From positions 1 to 64,000 of the forward strand of contig JAMPAU010000010.1 in NCBI GenBank assembly GCA_023667045.1: a stretch of 64,000 bases of DNA. Reading direction: 5' to 3'. Below the pieces are notes generated by a model. The model worked only from the letters and a program-made list of their open reading frames with translations. It made no database searches and was not told the origin of the DNA. Positions 55,084 to 63,469 of the stretch are shown here, piece after piece (position 1 is the first letter of the stretch; the number at the start of each line of letters is the position of its first letter). This stretch comes from Ruminococcus flavefaciens (GTDB lineage: Bacteria; Bacillota; Clostridia; Oscillospirales; Ruminococcaceae). Position numbers and translations under genes: made by a program.

Positions 55084-56064
55084 TTGATGAGACAGTTTTT
55101 AACTGGCGTTACAAATGTTTCAAACTTAACACCACTTGATTATAATCAAAATGGTATTATTTCATCTGTAGACATACAAAAATTTAATGATGATTTTCAT
55201 AAAGGACAAATAAATACTACTTCACCAAAAGGCGATAGCACTGTAACACCAGATTATGTAACTAATGAAACAACAAGAAACTACGTTGTTAGCAATGCTT
55301 CAACAGGTCATATAATATTAAACAAAGGGTATTCTATTGATTGTTGTGAAGAATATGATAATGATATTTCTCCAAATAGTATTATAGGTGATACTGATGA
55401 AAGAGTAATAGATTTCTCAAAGTCAAGCGTTATAAAAATTATCACATCAAATGGATATGGTACTGGTTTTATAGTTGCTCCTCATGTTATAGCAACAGCA
55501 GCTCATGTAGTAGATGATTCTGCTTATATGAAAAAAGCAAAAATTAATAAAGTTCTTACTTTTAATAACGATGGGTCACAAAAGGAGTCACTTACTCCTT
55601 TGGAAGTACATCACTGTTCTAATTTTAGCAGCAGTCATAGTGAATACTATGATTATGCTTTAATAACGATAGAAGAAGATTTAAGTGATTATCCTATTTT
55701 TGAACTGGGTGTATATGATTATATGTTAGATAAAGATGTTACTGCATCAATAACAGGTTTTCCAGATAAAGTATATAATGACAGTAATATCTTTCAAAAT
55801 GATATGGTAGATTTACATACAATGTATAGTGGAAATGGTATCGTTTTATCTTCAAATGGTCTTCAGATAAATTACAATATTGATACAACGCCTGGTAACA
55901 GCGGAAGTCCTCTATATATTACAGAATACTATAATGATACAATAAGATACGTTGCTTTTGACATTCATAATTTAGGCGACCAATATAATAACAATCAAAA
56001 CCATGCTGTTCAGATTGATAGTAATTTAATAAGATTCTATAAAAATAATCCGTATATTCCATAA
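55084..56064 (+). CDS. V8-like serine protease with partial N-terminal dockerin, 5'-truncated
   Basis: About 326 residues. The protease domain (about 115-326) is of the glutamyl-endopeptidase/trypsin type with His in TAAHVVDD, Asp in YYDYALITIE and Ser in TPGNSGSPLY. The N-terminus is odd: translated upstream of the start the frame reads IYDSFDIVLMRQFL, then LDYNQNGIISSVDIQKFNDD, the last part of a type I dockerin. A stop at 55057 removes the first calcium loop and any signal peptide. The gene therefore seems to have lost its 5' end inside the dockerin. Starts available are TTG 55084 or ATG 55087. The protein would stay in the cytoplasm unless rescued. Confidence 0.75.
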   Translation: MMRQFLTGVTNVSNLTPLDYNQNGIISSVDIQKFNDDFHKGQINTTSPKGDSTVTPDYVTNETTRNYVVSNASTGHIILNKGYSIDCCEEYDNDISPNSIIGDTDERVIDFSKSSVIKIITSNGYGTGFIVAPHVIATAAHVVDDSAYMKKAKINKVLTFNNDGSQKESLTPLEVHHCSNFSSSHSEYYDYALITIEEDLSDYPIFELGVYDYMLDKDVTASITGFPDKVYNDSNIFQNDMVDLHTMYSGNGIVLSSNGLQINYNIDTTPGNSGSPLYITEYYNDTIRYVAFDIHNLGDQYNNNQNHAVQIDSNLIRFYKNNPYIP

Positions 56065-56084
56065 TCGAAAAGAGCTGTTTACTA

Positions 56085-57180
56085 ATGAAAAAATCAATTG
56101 TTGCTGTAGCTTCATTGCTTTTAATATCTGCAAATTCAACTTTCACAATAACTTCGTATGCAAATAACTATGAATATCATTCTTTTGAATATTCTAATAA
56201 AGATACATATTATTCCCATGATGAATATAAAATCGGAACAATTTCAGATGAAAAAAGTAAATTTTCAGATTGTGATTTATATTCTTATGAAACTACCGTT
56301 AGAAACAAAATATGAATATATTGTAGCCCCAGATACTGTTATTGGAAATTGGTTTGAAAATATAAAAAAAAGTGACTATCGCTTTAATGAAAAATATGGT
56401 GTAATGCTTCCGCTCCATACAGGTTATAATTTTAATTATTCTACTTTTGAATCAGAAGACAGTCACTGTTATGATATTTGTGTGTTATGGTCAAAAAATT
56501 CATATATAAAAGTCGTGACTGATACAGATACCTCGTTAGGACTTGATATGAAAAATGAAAAACAAAATGATATTTTTACACAGCTTAAAATACAGAAAGT
56601 AGGAGCAGACGAAAATGGACATATTGTTTATCATCTGTCAAGTGACACAGAAAATATTTTAACTGAAGAAACTGCACAAAAACTTGTTGAATTAAGAAAT
56701 GAACACCTTATAAATTTAAATTATTGTGAGGAATATCAACTACAGAACATACCTTTTAGCGAATATCCAATTTATAAAGATAATGATATAGAAAAAGTTT
56801 CTGAATACTTAAATAAACATGGGATTAACTTTTCTATTGTGGAAAATTTATACAATGAGAATATGATTGTTCTCGATGAACAAATATCTGCTGTTGAATT
56901 TTATGAATTAATATCAAAAATACAAGAAGATATTGAAATAATGCCAAAAATTCAAATAAATGAAGTATACTCAACAAAGCTTATATCTACAGAAATATAT
57001 AATAGCGTACAAGGCGACGCTAATTCAGACGGTCGATTCAATATAGCAGATATTGTAAATTTAAACAACTTTATTATTGGAAGAGGTACTATAGGTATCA
57101 ATGCAGATGTGAATTTTGATAATATCATTGATTCTTTTGATATGATATTAATGCGTAAAATGATATTAAACAATAAATAA
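56085..57180 (+). pseudogene. Secreted dockerin protein gene with frameshift
   Basis: The first frame (56085-56315) gives a clear signal peptide (MKKSIVAVASLLLISANSTF) and some 50 further residues, then stops. Another frame takes over near 56290 (KLPLETKYEYIVAPDTVIGN) and continues to 57180, ending in a type I dockerin with GDANSDGRFNIADIVNLNNF and ADVNFDNIIDSFDMILMRKM. The central domain (about 260 residues) is not recognised. A single frameshift in an otherwise intact gene could be a recent mutation, programmed shifting or a sequence error. It follows the protease gene by 20 bases. Confidence 0.75.
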
Positions 57181-57186
57181 ACAACC

Positions 57187-57214
57187 AAAAGCTCTTGAAA
57201 CTAATTCAAGAGCT
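57187..57214 (+). terminator. Terminator of the dockerin gene
   Basis: AAGCTCTTGAA (57189-57199) pairs with TTCAAGAGCTT (57205-57215). It closely resembles the terminator at 12859-12890 behind the other dockerin gene. Confidence 0.75.
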
Positions 57215-57220
57215 TATTTA

Positions 57221-58240
57221 TTATTTTTCTTCTGTGAGTTTTTTGTATATTTTCATTAATTCCGCCACGCATTCAGATTCAGTTATTTTTATCAAAACCG
57301 TATGCCGACATTACAGCAAAGTCATTAGCCTAATGTGCCTTGCTGAGTTCCGGAGACATTGTCAGTTTGTCATATAAGTCAGCAAGAGAGCAGTCGGGAT
57401 ATTTAGCACGTGCGTCGAGGGTAGCCTGTGCAGTTGATTCTATTTTCTTTTTCTGTTTGAGTGTGGGATTAGGAAACGAAAAATTATTATATATAGCTGG
57501 TAGAATATCTGCAAGCTACATATCCCAATCTTCCGCATACTAATTTTGCCCATGCCATATTGTACATTTGAAGTTAAAATACCAAATATGAAAACAGGAG
57601 TATCAGCTAAAATATAACAGATATTACCAACAATAATATTTTCATTCATATAACCTATCGGAATATATTTTCTATTACTTGATGTATTCTGTGGAAAAAT
57701 AAGATATTCAGAATATAGCTGTCGTATCTGACAGAATAAATATGGATAATCAGCCATATTTTTTATTCTGATTGCTGTACTTTTACGCCTTGCTTGTTGT
57801 TTATATAATCATCTCTGCAAATAAATTGTAGGTTCACTGCCTTTAGTCATTTTTCTAATTTCTTTAGGATGAATATTTTTTCTGCTTTTTGTTTTCTTTC
57901 ATTATCATAAATAATTTTCTGTCTGTTATAATTTTCGTTCACAAAACTAATTATAACATATGAAACTGTTGCATTATTTGTTAATTCGCTTTTCCCTTTA
58001 AAAGATTTATATGCAAAACATATTTCTATGCCACTATCAGACATTCTTTTCCAAAATGCAGAACTGATTCGCCTTAACATATAGAATTAGTTGAAACAAA
58101 AGCAGACATAATATTACTTTTTTCACTGTATTTATTAAATTTAATGCTTTTTTATACCAACATAATCCAACTTAGTCTTAGTTATTCTCTCACCAAAAAT
58201 CATTGTCATATCTGCTGACTGATTAACTGAACGTAATGAC
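57221..58240 (-). pseudogene. Decayed YeeA/MmeI-like DNA methyltransferase, middle to C-terminus
   Basis: Reverse-strand pieces in several frames match class I adenine methyltransferases of this group: DMTMIFGERITKTKLDYVG, MSAFVSTNSIC (then TAA for the usual Gln), GIEICFAYKSFKGKSE, PYLFCQIRQLYSEYLIFPQN, YIPIGYMNENIIVGN, FGILTSNVQY, DILPAIYNNFSFPNP and SPELSKAH. Several frameshifts and stops are present, and the N-terminal catalytic half is missing. A second C-terminal copy lies next to it in inverted orientation. Confidence 0.7.
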
Positions 58241-58586
58241 TGTCTCACAAATGGCATGGATAAAAACAGTGTGCAAATATTTCGAACCAAGTTATAGATA
58301 TTCAAGTGACATTGTTTATAATAATTTCCCTTGGTGTAACCCAACGCCTGAGCAACGAGAACACATAGAGCATACCGCACAAGCTATCCTGAATGCAAGG
58401 GCTTTGTATTCTGATTGTACGCTTGCTGACTTATATGACGAGTTGACAATGCCTCCTGAACTCCGCAAGGCACATCAAGCCAATGACAGAGCCGTGATGA
58501 ATGCTTATGGTTTTGATAAAAAAATCACTGAATCTGAATGCGTATCGGAATTAATGAAAATGTATCAAAAATTAATAGATAACTAA
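58236..58586 (+). pseudogene. Inverted C-terminal fragment of the same type of DNA methyltransferase
   Basis: 116 codons: MAWIKTVCKYFEPSYRYSSD, IVYNNFPWCNPTPEQ, LADLYDELTMPPELRKAH and NAYGFDKKITESECV. This is the C-terminal end of a YeeA/MmeI-like methyltransferase in one open frame, without a catalytic domain. The reverse-strand remnant at 57.2-57.5 kb encodes a homologous end. The two remnants meet head to head at about 58240, suggesting an inversion or recombination between alternative specificity ends. Confidence 0.7.
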
Positions 58587-58588
58587 AA

Positions 58589-58627
58589 TTTTTTCCCTTC
58601 GGTTTACAATAAATCGAGGGGATTTTT
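58589..58627 (+). terminator. Terminator after the methyltransferase fragment
   Basis: TTCCCTTCG and CGAGGGGAT can pair around an AT-rich loop, followed by TTTTT. Confidence 0.45.
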
Positions 58628-58636
58628 GCGAAAAAA

Positions 58637-58658
58637 TAAGCGGGCTTTCACCCGCTTA
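58637..58658 (-). terminator. Terminator of the SUKH-3 gene
   Basis: TAAGCGGG/CCCGCTTA hairpin with a CTTTCA loop; on the reverse strand it is followed by six T. It lies 25 bases past the immunity gene stop. Confidence 0.8.
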
Positions 58659-58682
58659 AAATCAAAATATATAATATAATTA

Positions 58683-59519
58683 TCAGTCACCAAGCAGAAC
58701 ATTAAAACCTTCCATTATATCTAAACCCAATTGAAGTCCCATTTGGTTAACTAATCTTCCGTCTGTTGTAAGATATAATCCTATCATTCCGTCTGCACAA
58801 TCTCCTATACATACCAGATTCGTTCCATATGTCGTAGTTATGGGATCACCGGATTTTGTTACCGAATCATAAGGAAAAAGTTTTTCGTAAAACAGCCATT
58901 CTTTTTTATCCTTTATTCTGAATTCACGATTTCTTTTATCTTTTCCCTTTATTCCTCCGAATTCCATTATAATCTTTTTCTGCTTCTCAGAAAGAAATAT
59001 ATCATCATTTTCACATTCTGAAACAAGTTCGCTAATATCTATACATCTTCCCTCGTACCAGCCCGCTTCTTTAAGCATATGATAAGTTTTATCAGAAGTT
59101 GGTTTATGATAATCGCACTTTACATTCAGAAGATATTTCAAATAATCGTCTGTATTGTAAGCAATCACATTTCTTTCCTGATTATAAAATACTCCTTCTT
59201 CGGACATATAAAAGTAATTTTCATCTAATGAAGTATTCCACATTGAAGTAACTCCAACAACAGAAACATTAATATCCTCCCAATAGTGTATTGCTCCTGT
59301 GGATATCCGTATATTTTTATAGTCATTATTTCTGGAAGCTTTTATAACAATATGAATCAAAGCAAATTCTTTTAAAAACTCAAGTATCTGTGTGCCGTCT
59401 TTTATAACATCACTTTTATTAATTTTTCTTATACAATCATCATAATCTACATATCGCACACCATCAATAACTTTTTCTGAAACAAGTATTGCTTTTTTTA
59501 AAAGTTCTTCTCTAGTCAT
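58683..59519 (-). CDS. SUKH-3-like immunity protein
   Basis: 278 residues. The C-terminal part (about 145-275) matches SUKH-3 immunity domains: MLKEAGWYEGRCIDISELV, LSEKQKKIIMEFGGIKGK, then a region ending in GLDIMEGFNVLLGD. The N-terminal 140 residues are a separate unrecognised domain. SUKH proteins neutralise nuclease-type polymorphic toxins. The toxin would be encoded just upstream, where only a short fragment (59611-59800) remains. RBS GGAG precedes the ATG. It is intact, unlike its neighbours. Confidence 0.75.
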   Translation of the reverse strand: MTREELLKKAILVSEKVIDGVRYVDYDDCIRKINKSDVIKDGTQILEFLKEFALIHIVIKASRNNDYKNIRISTGAIHYWEDINVSVVGVTSMWNTSLDENYFYMSEEGVFYNQERNVIAYNTDDYLKYLLNVKCDYHKPTSDKTYHMLKEAGWYEGRCIDISELVSECENDDIFLSEKQKKIIMEFGGIKGKDKRNREFRIKDKKEWLFYEKLFPYDSVTKSGDPITTTYGTNLVCIGDCADGMIGLYLTTDGRLVNQMGLQLGLDIMEGFNVLLGD

Positions 59520-59534
59520 AAATATACTCCTATT

Positions 59535-59590
59535 AAAATTTTCCCCTTCAATATAAATTATTAAACATAAATAAATGAAGGGGAAATTTT
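59535..59590. terminator. Strong hairpin between toxin fragment and immunity gene
   Basis: AAAATTTTCCCCTTCA (59535-59550) pairs with TGAAGGGGAAATTTT (59575-59589). T-rich on both sides; it may be a terminator or attenuator 16 bases before the immunity gene start. Confidence 0.7.
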
Positions 59591-59610
59591 CTCAAATAAA
59601 TAATTATTTG

Positions 59611-59800
59611 TCACTGAATTTCAAATACCTTTCCAGTAAATGTCCACTGACAATTAGCACACATAGGTTTGATATCCCCACTGTCTCCTTGAACAGTATA
59701 AAACTTTAAATCATCAAATTTAACTACATTAAGTATTGCTTCTCTGGAAGCCCATACTTCCTCATAGCTGTTTCTCTCATTTTCTGTGTTCCAGTTCTGC
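59611..59800 (-). pseudogene. C-terminal fragment of a polymorphic toxin
   Basis: An open stretch of about 63 codons without a start: NSYEEVWASREAILNVVKFD, then GDIKPMCANCQWTFTGKVFE and stop. The KPMCANCQ segment resembles the Cys-x-x-Cys zinc motif at the end of YwqJ-type deaminase toxins. It lies directly upstream of the SUKH-3 gene, the usual toxin-immunity order. The rest of the toxin is gone. Confidence 0.5.
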
Positions 59801-60026
59801 TTCTACCTCTCTGATTGTTGGCATAAATATTGTACTCTTAACTCATTTTATAAAATTCCCATTAAACTATTTTAGCCTACTTTTAATTGTGTGACAACAT
59901 TATAGATTAATGAAGTGGCTTTAATTTTTCTAACTCGATGGGTTAAAACCACAGGTCATAAAAAGTTTGAATCCGTGTGGGTTTCTGCCTATTACCGACT
60001 TTAACCTCACGGATTCAGGTTTAACT

Positions 60027-60473
60027 TTAGATAGGCTCTATTATAGTCTTACCATTTTCTATTAAAAAAGCAATATTTCCCTCTTCATCATATCTGATTG
60101 AATTGATATATCGTCGTTTTTCATCAACCTCGGAAAAAGACTTCAATTTTCCATCTTTATACCAACAGTATGATTTAGAACGATGAGAAAATTTTTGCAT
60201 GGTACAATATGAAGCAATGTCACCGTTTTCATAAAATCTAACACATTCCCCGTCACCATAACCATCTTTATAATACTGGTAATAAATGAGTTTACCATTG
60301 TAAAGTTCATACAAAAGCCCTGTAAATGGTTTTCCTCCAAGTTCAGGTGCTTTATCATATAGAGCTTCTATTTGATAATCATCTTGATAAAAAACATCTT
60401 CATCATAAAGAACACCATATTCTTCTACATATTCTTTAGATAAAATCTTAGGTTTGAAATTCAATCCTTTCAT
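60027..60473 (-). CDS. YwqK-like MORN-repeat antitoxin/immunity protein
   Basis: 148 residues with MORN-like repeats: LYNGKLIYYQYYKDGYGDGE, VRFYENGDIASY, YKDGKLKSF and IRYDEEGNIAFLIENGKTI. These are usual in YwqK-type antitoxins found beside polymorphic toxins. It starts three bases after the end of the broken gene upstream, with AAGGA nearby. It is probably the immunity partner of a toxin that has decayed. Confidence 0.75.
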   Translation of the reverse strand: MKGLNFKPKILSKEYVEEYGVLYDEDVFYQDDYQIEALYDKAPELGGKPFTGLLYELYNGKLIYYQYYKDGYGDGECVRFYENGDIASYCTMQKFSHRSKSYCWYKDGKLKSFSEVDEKRRYINSIRYDEEGNIAFLIENGKTIIEPI

Positions 60474-60476
60474 ATA

Positions 60477-61280
60477 TTAAAATCCTTCTACATTTGAAAG
60501 AATATTAAAGTCTTTCAATATTTTACGACAATGAGGACAAGTAAAGAATGAATGACCGGCTGCCACACTTGAAAACTTTGACTTATAAATATCAGTCCAC
60601 TGCACTAAACCGTTGAAACCCGATATAGTTATCTGATAATTTTTCAGTTCTTCTGTACCTATCGTTTCATTAAGCTCAATATATTTTACTTTTTCATATG
60701 CATTGACAAACTGTTTAATTGACGTTCCCAGAACAGCTTGTTTTTTGCTTTCTAACTCTTGAATGAACATTTTTGCTTTCAGCCAGTGTATAAGAACTTT
60801 TATTTCTTTCATACTCAGATTTAGCATTATCGGCAATAAGTTTTGCTTTGTCATTTTTTTCTTCTGCATTTAAATGTACAGCACCGCCTAATAAAAGCCA
60901 TAGCAACGGCATAAATATCACTTCTTTTAAAAATACATCTACTTCATCACTTGCAAGAAAATTTTTAAACTCATCAAAGTTTTCATAATATATGTTACCA
61001 CTGAGATTTTTTGTAATCTGATTAGTACTTGATATTACGCCGTCAACGTCGCCTCTTGCAAAGGCTGAATCTATATCAGATAATGCAGTAGAAAAATAAT
61101 ACTGGTATTCCTTGAAATACTGTTCCAGATATTTTTCAAGTTCAGCACGGTATCTCCGTTCTTCTTCTGCAAACATGATGTCATTGATTTATATATTCCG
61201 CTTGTAAGAGATACACCGACCAACGCACCTATAGCAACACCAACGACATAAATAGGAATTACAGCTTGTTCAATCATCAT
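60477..61280 (-). pseudogene. Decayed membrane protein with C-terminal zinc motif
   Basis: Three frames in sequence read as one protein. The start gives VIPIYVVGVAIGALVGVSLT (membrane helix). A shift near 61180 leads to MFAEEERRYRAELEKYLEQY with a long helical region and a second hydrophobic segment (IFMPLLWLLLGGAVHL). A shift near 60770 leads to ELESKKQAVLGTSIKQFVNA and a C-terminal CPHCRKIL. The family is not recognised; it lies within the toxin locus, perhaps as an accessory or carrier protein. Confidence 0.65.
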
Positions 61281-61308
61281 AAAGTGGCAAGTATGCTACC
61301 CTTTTCGC

Positions 61309-62034
61309 CTAATCCAACACACATTGATTAGTGGTTATTTCCCCTTTTACATACTTTTCAACAGTATCGTATGTTGTAATGACTGTAGTAATAATTTTTC
61401 TCGAAACATTTGCATTTGTCAGCATTTTCACCAATTCATTTGACGATTTTGAAAAAGCCTGTGCTATAGTTGTAGTCGAGCCTGACATCAGATAACCTGT
61501 AGCGACAGATTTTGCACCGTCTTTTGCTATATCGCAAACAGCTTCATCAGCAGTCTTTTCTCCGTTAATTACAGCAACCATATTTGTTATACCTGACATT
61601 GTAACTTTCATCTGTCCAGCCGTAATAGCACCATTTACGCCTGCATCATGAAATATTTCTGACGCATTTTCAACAGAACGTTTTGCATGAGCCGAAAGTA
61701 TTTGAAAATTATCTGAGCTATTTGCTATTTCCTTAATATCTGAATCACTTAACAAACCATTATGTTTAGCGTGTTCATGCTGTGTTTTCAATGGAATTAT
61801 ATGGTCTACATCAGATGTATGCTCTGTATCTTTATATTTACTTTTTTCTGTCTGTGAATAATATAGATTTCTGACATATTTTTCAGACACTCCATATTCT
61901 TCATTTGCTTTTTATGCAGAAGAAACAGCCGATTCTGTAATTTTATTTCCTGTCGCCGCCTTTGTTGCAGTATCTGATACTGTATTATTGTTTCTTTTAA
62001 ACATTCCAAACAGTTGTTTAAAGATACCAGGCAT
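61309..62034 (-). pseudogene. HNH-type toxin-like gene with in-frame stop
   Basis: The ATG at 62034 has GGAG upstream and opens MPGIFKQLFGMFKRNNNTVS. A single TAA at 61914-61912 interrupts the frame, which then continues to 61309. Downstream of the stop, DVDHIIPLKTQHEHAKHNG and SDNFQILSAHAKRS form an HNH-like nuclease centre (D-x-D-H-I-I-P-L). The C-terminal region is helical. It resembles the nuclease effectors of polymorphic toxin systems. A re-start at ATG 61890 could produce a shortened protein that keeps the HNH region. Confidence 0.65.
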
Positions 62035-62038
62035 TGCT

Positions 62039-62256
62039 CTACTCCTTTACGTTTTTCAATTTTTCACGGATTTTATCTTTAAAAAACATCAGATAAGCCT
62101 CATCAATATTACATAATAAAGGTCTGTTGCTATATATATTATATAATCTAGTTTTTGTGTTAAAATATTTACAGACACCGTCGCCCCTGTCAAGATATTT
62201 GTATAATATATTAAGTTTTAACTTAGTACAGCATATACCGTATCACAATTAAACAT
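62039..62256 (-). pseudogene. Frameshifted YkgJ-like cysteine-cluster protein
   Basis: ATG 62256 opens MFNCD. A shifted frame continues YGICCTKLKLNILYKYLDRG, DGVCKYFNTKTRLYNIYSNR and PLLCNIDEAYLMFFKDK, the pattern of YkgJ-family zinc/iron-chelating proteins (C-x2-CC, C-x-Y, R-P-x-x-C). One frameshift near 62240 separates the parts, and one family cysteine (R-L-C to R-L-Y) is lost. It lies five bases upstream of the HNH gene. Confidence 0.65.
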
Positions 62257-62631
62257 AAATTCTCTTTTCTAATTAATAAAATACTAAATCAAACATTATT
62301 TTGCTAATATTAACATTTTTTCTATTTTATTTTAACATTTAAAATTTATTTTGTCAAGACATTCAGAAAATATTTTTACAACATCAGAATGAGATTTTTT
62401 TCTGTTGTAAAGTTTAAGATAGTATCAATCTTATGGGATAGTTCTATCTTTTTTAACTGAAATATAGCTGAGTTTCCGAATATCAGAATATTTATGGAAG
62501 ACCTAATATTTTGTCTCTAATCGCTGTTCTTAATTTAATTTTGGAATATTTTATTCTGTTTGAACAGATGAATTAATGTTTTTAAAAAGTTATTTCCGCT
62601 GTGAAATATAAAGATACTCACAAAATAAATA
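62257..62631. other. Intergenic region
   Basis: 375 very AT-rich bases. I find no supported gene, RNA or repeat here. Confidence 0.5.
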
Positions 62632-62667
62632 AAAAGCTGAGTTTAACATAAAACCCCAGCTTTTTTA
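62632..62667 (-). terminator. Terminator of the hydrolase gene
   Basis: AAAAAGCTG (62632-62640) pairs with CAGCTTTTT (62658-62666). It is a diverged relative of the 44-bp terminator repeat at 6.8 and 22.1 kb. Confidence 0.75.
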
Positions 62668-62682
62668 TAATAAAATATTTTT

Positions 62683-63459
62683 TTATATTCCGCAGACTCT
62701 TAATACCTCTTGATACCATTTTTCAGGATAACAGAAAAGCAGTTCCTCATGCTGATAATCATGATAGCATATATCCGGATTTTTGAAATGCTTTTTATAT
62801 CTTTCTTCGTACTGTTTTCCCATTCTTACGGCATAGAATACGTGAACAGTTGTTCCCTGCACAGAAATATTATCTTCCACAGGTGTGATTAAATCCGAAT
62901 AAAACTGATTTCTGATACTTTCTTTTCTGACAAACGGCAGACCTTTTCCGTTTGCCGTAAAAGTTTCAAATAATTTTTCTGAATACGCTCTGTCTTCCGG
63001 ACTTTGCTTTTCCATGCGTTTTTTCATGAAATCCGGCATTCTTCCCTCAATAATAATCGGTGCAAACAGCGGACCGACAAGTAAAGATTTCAGCTTTGCC
63101 GTAAATTTTCCGCTCTGGTCGAGGTCAGAACTTCCGAGTATTCCGTGTGTAATATGTATTTTCTTCCGCTGTATCAGAAGTCCGACAAACGAACCTCCGA
63201 GCGAGCAGCCGTATGCTGAAAAAATTTTACCGCCATAATTTTTCAAGATAAATTTCTCAATTTTTTTCGTTTCTGAAATCATGTCTTTAAAAACAGTATT
63301 TTCATTTTCGTCAAAACCGTCATAGCTTACGGCGAGTACACAGAATTTTTCTTTTAACAAAGCAATCTGTTTTTCAAAGTTCACTTTCCAGTGACAAGCC
63401 GTACCCGGAAGAAGCAGTATCACGGGATTTTTATCATTTCCGAATTTATATATTCTCAT
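62683..63459 (-). CDS. Alpha/beta hydrolase
   Basis: 258 residues. The N-terminal strand ILLLPGTACHWKVNFEKQI carries the oxyanion region, the nucleophile is Ser in YGCSLGGSFVGLL, and a late HDYQHEELLF holds the His. The fold and size fit small esterases/lipases; the substrate is unknown. It starts ten bases after the methyltransferase gene on the same strand, so they are probably cotranscribed. Confidence 0.82.
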   Translation of the reverse strand: MRIYKFGNDKNPVILLLPGTACHWKVNFEKQIALLKEKFCVLAVSYDGFDENENTVFKDMISETKKIEKFILKNYGGKIFSAYGCSLGGSFVGLLIQRKKIHITHGILGSSDLDQSGKFTAKLKSLLVGPLFAPIIIEGRMPDFMKKRMEKQSPEDRAYSEKLFETFTANGKGLPFVRKESIRNQFYSDLITPVEDNISVQGTTVHVFYAVRMGKQYEERYKKHFKNPDICYHDYQHEELLFCYPEKWYQEVLRVCGI

Positions 63460-63469
63460 ACTTCACCAT

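Noticed and set aside
59930-60020. Small RNA gene from the GAATCCGTG/CACGGATTC inverted repeat
   Set aside because: It lies just past the YwqK-like gene end, has no promoter and no clear T-tract; a weak terminator or chance repeat is as likely.
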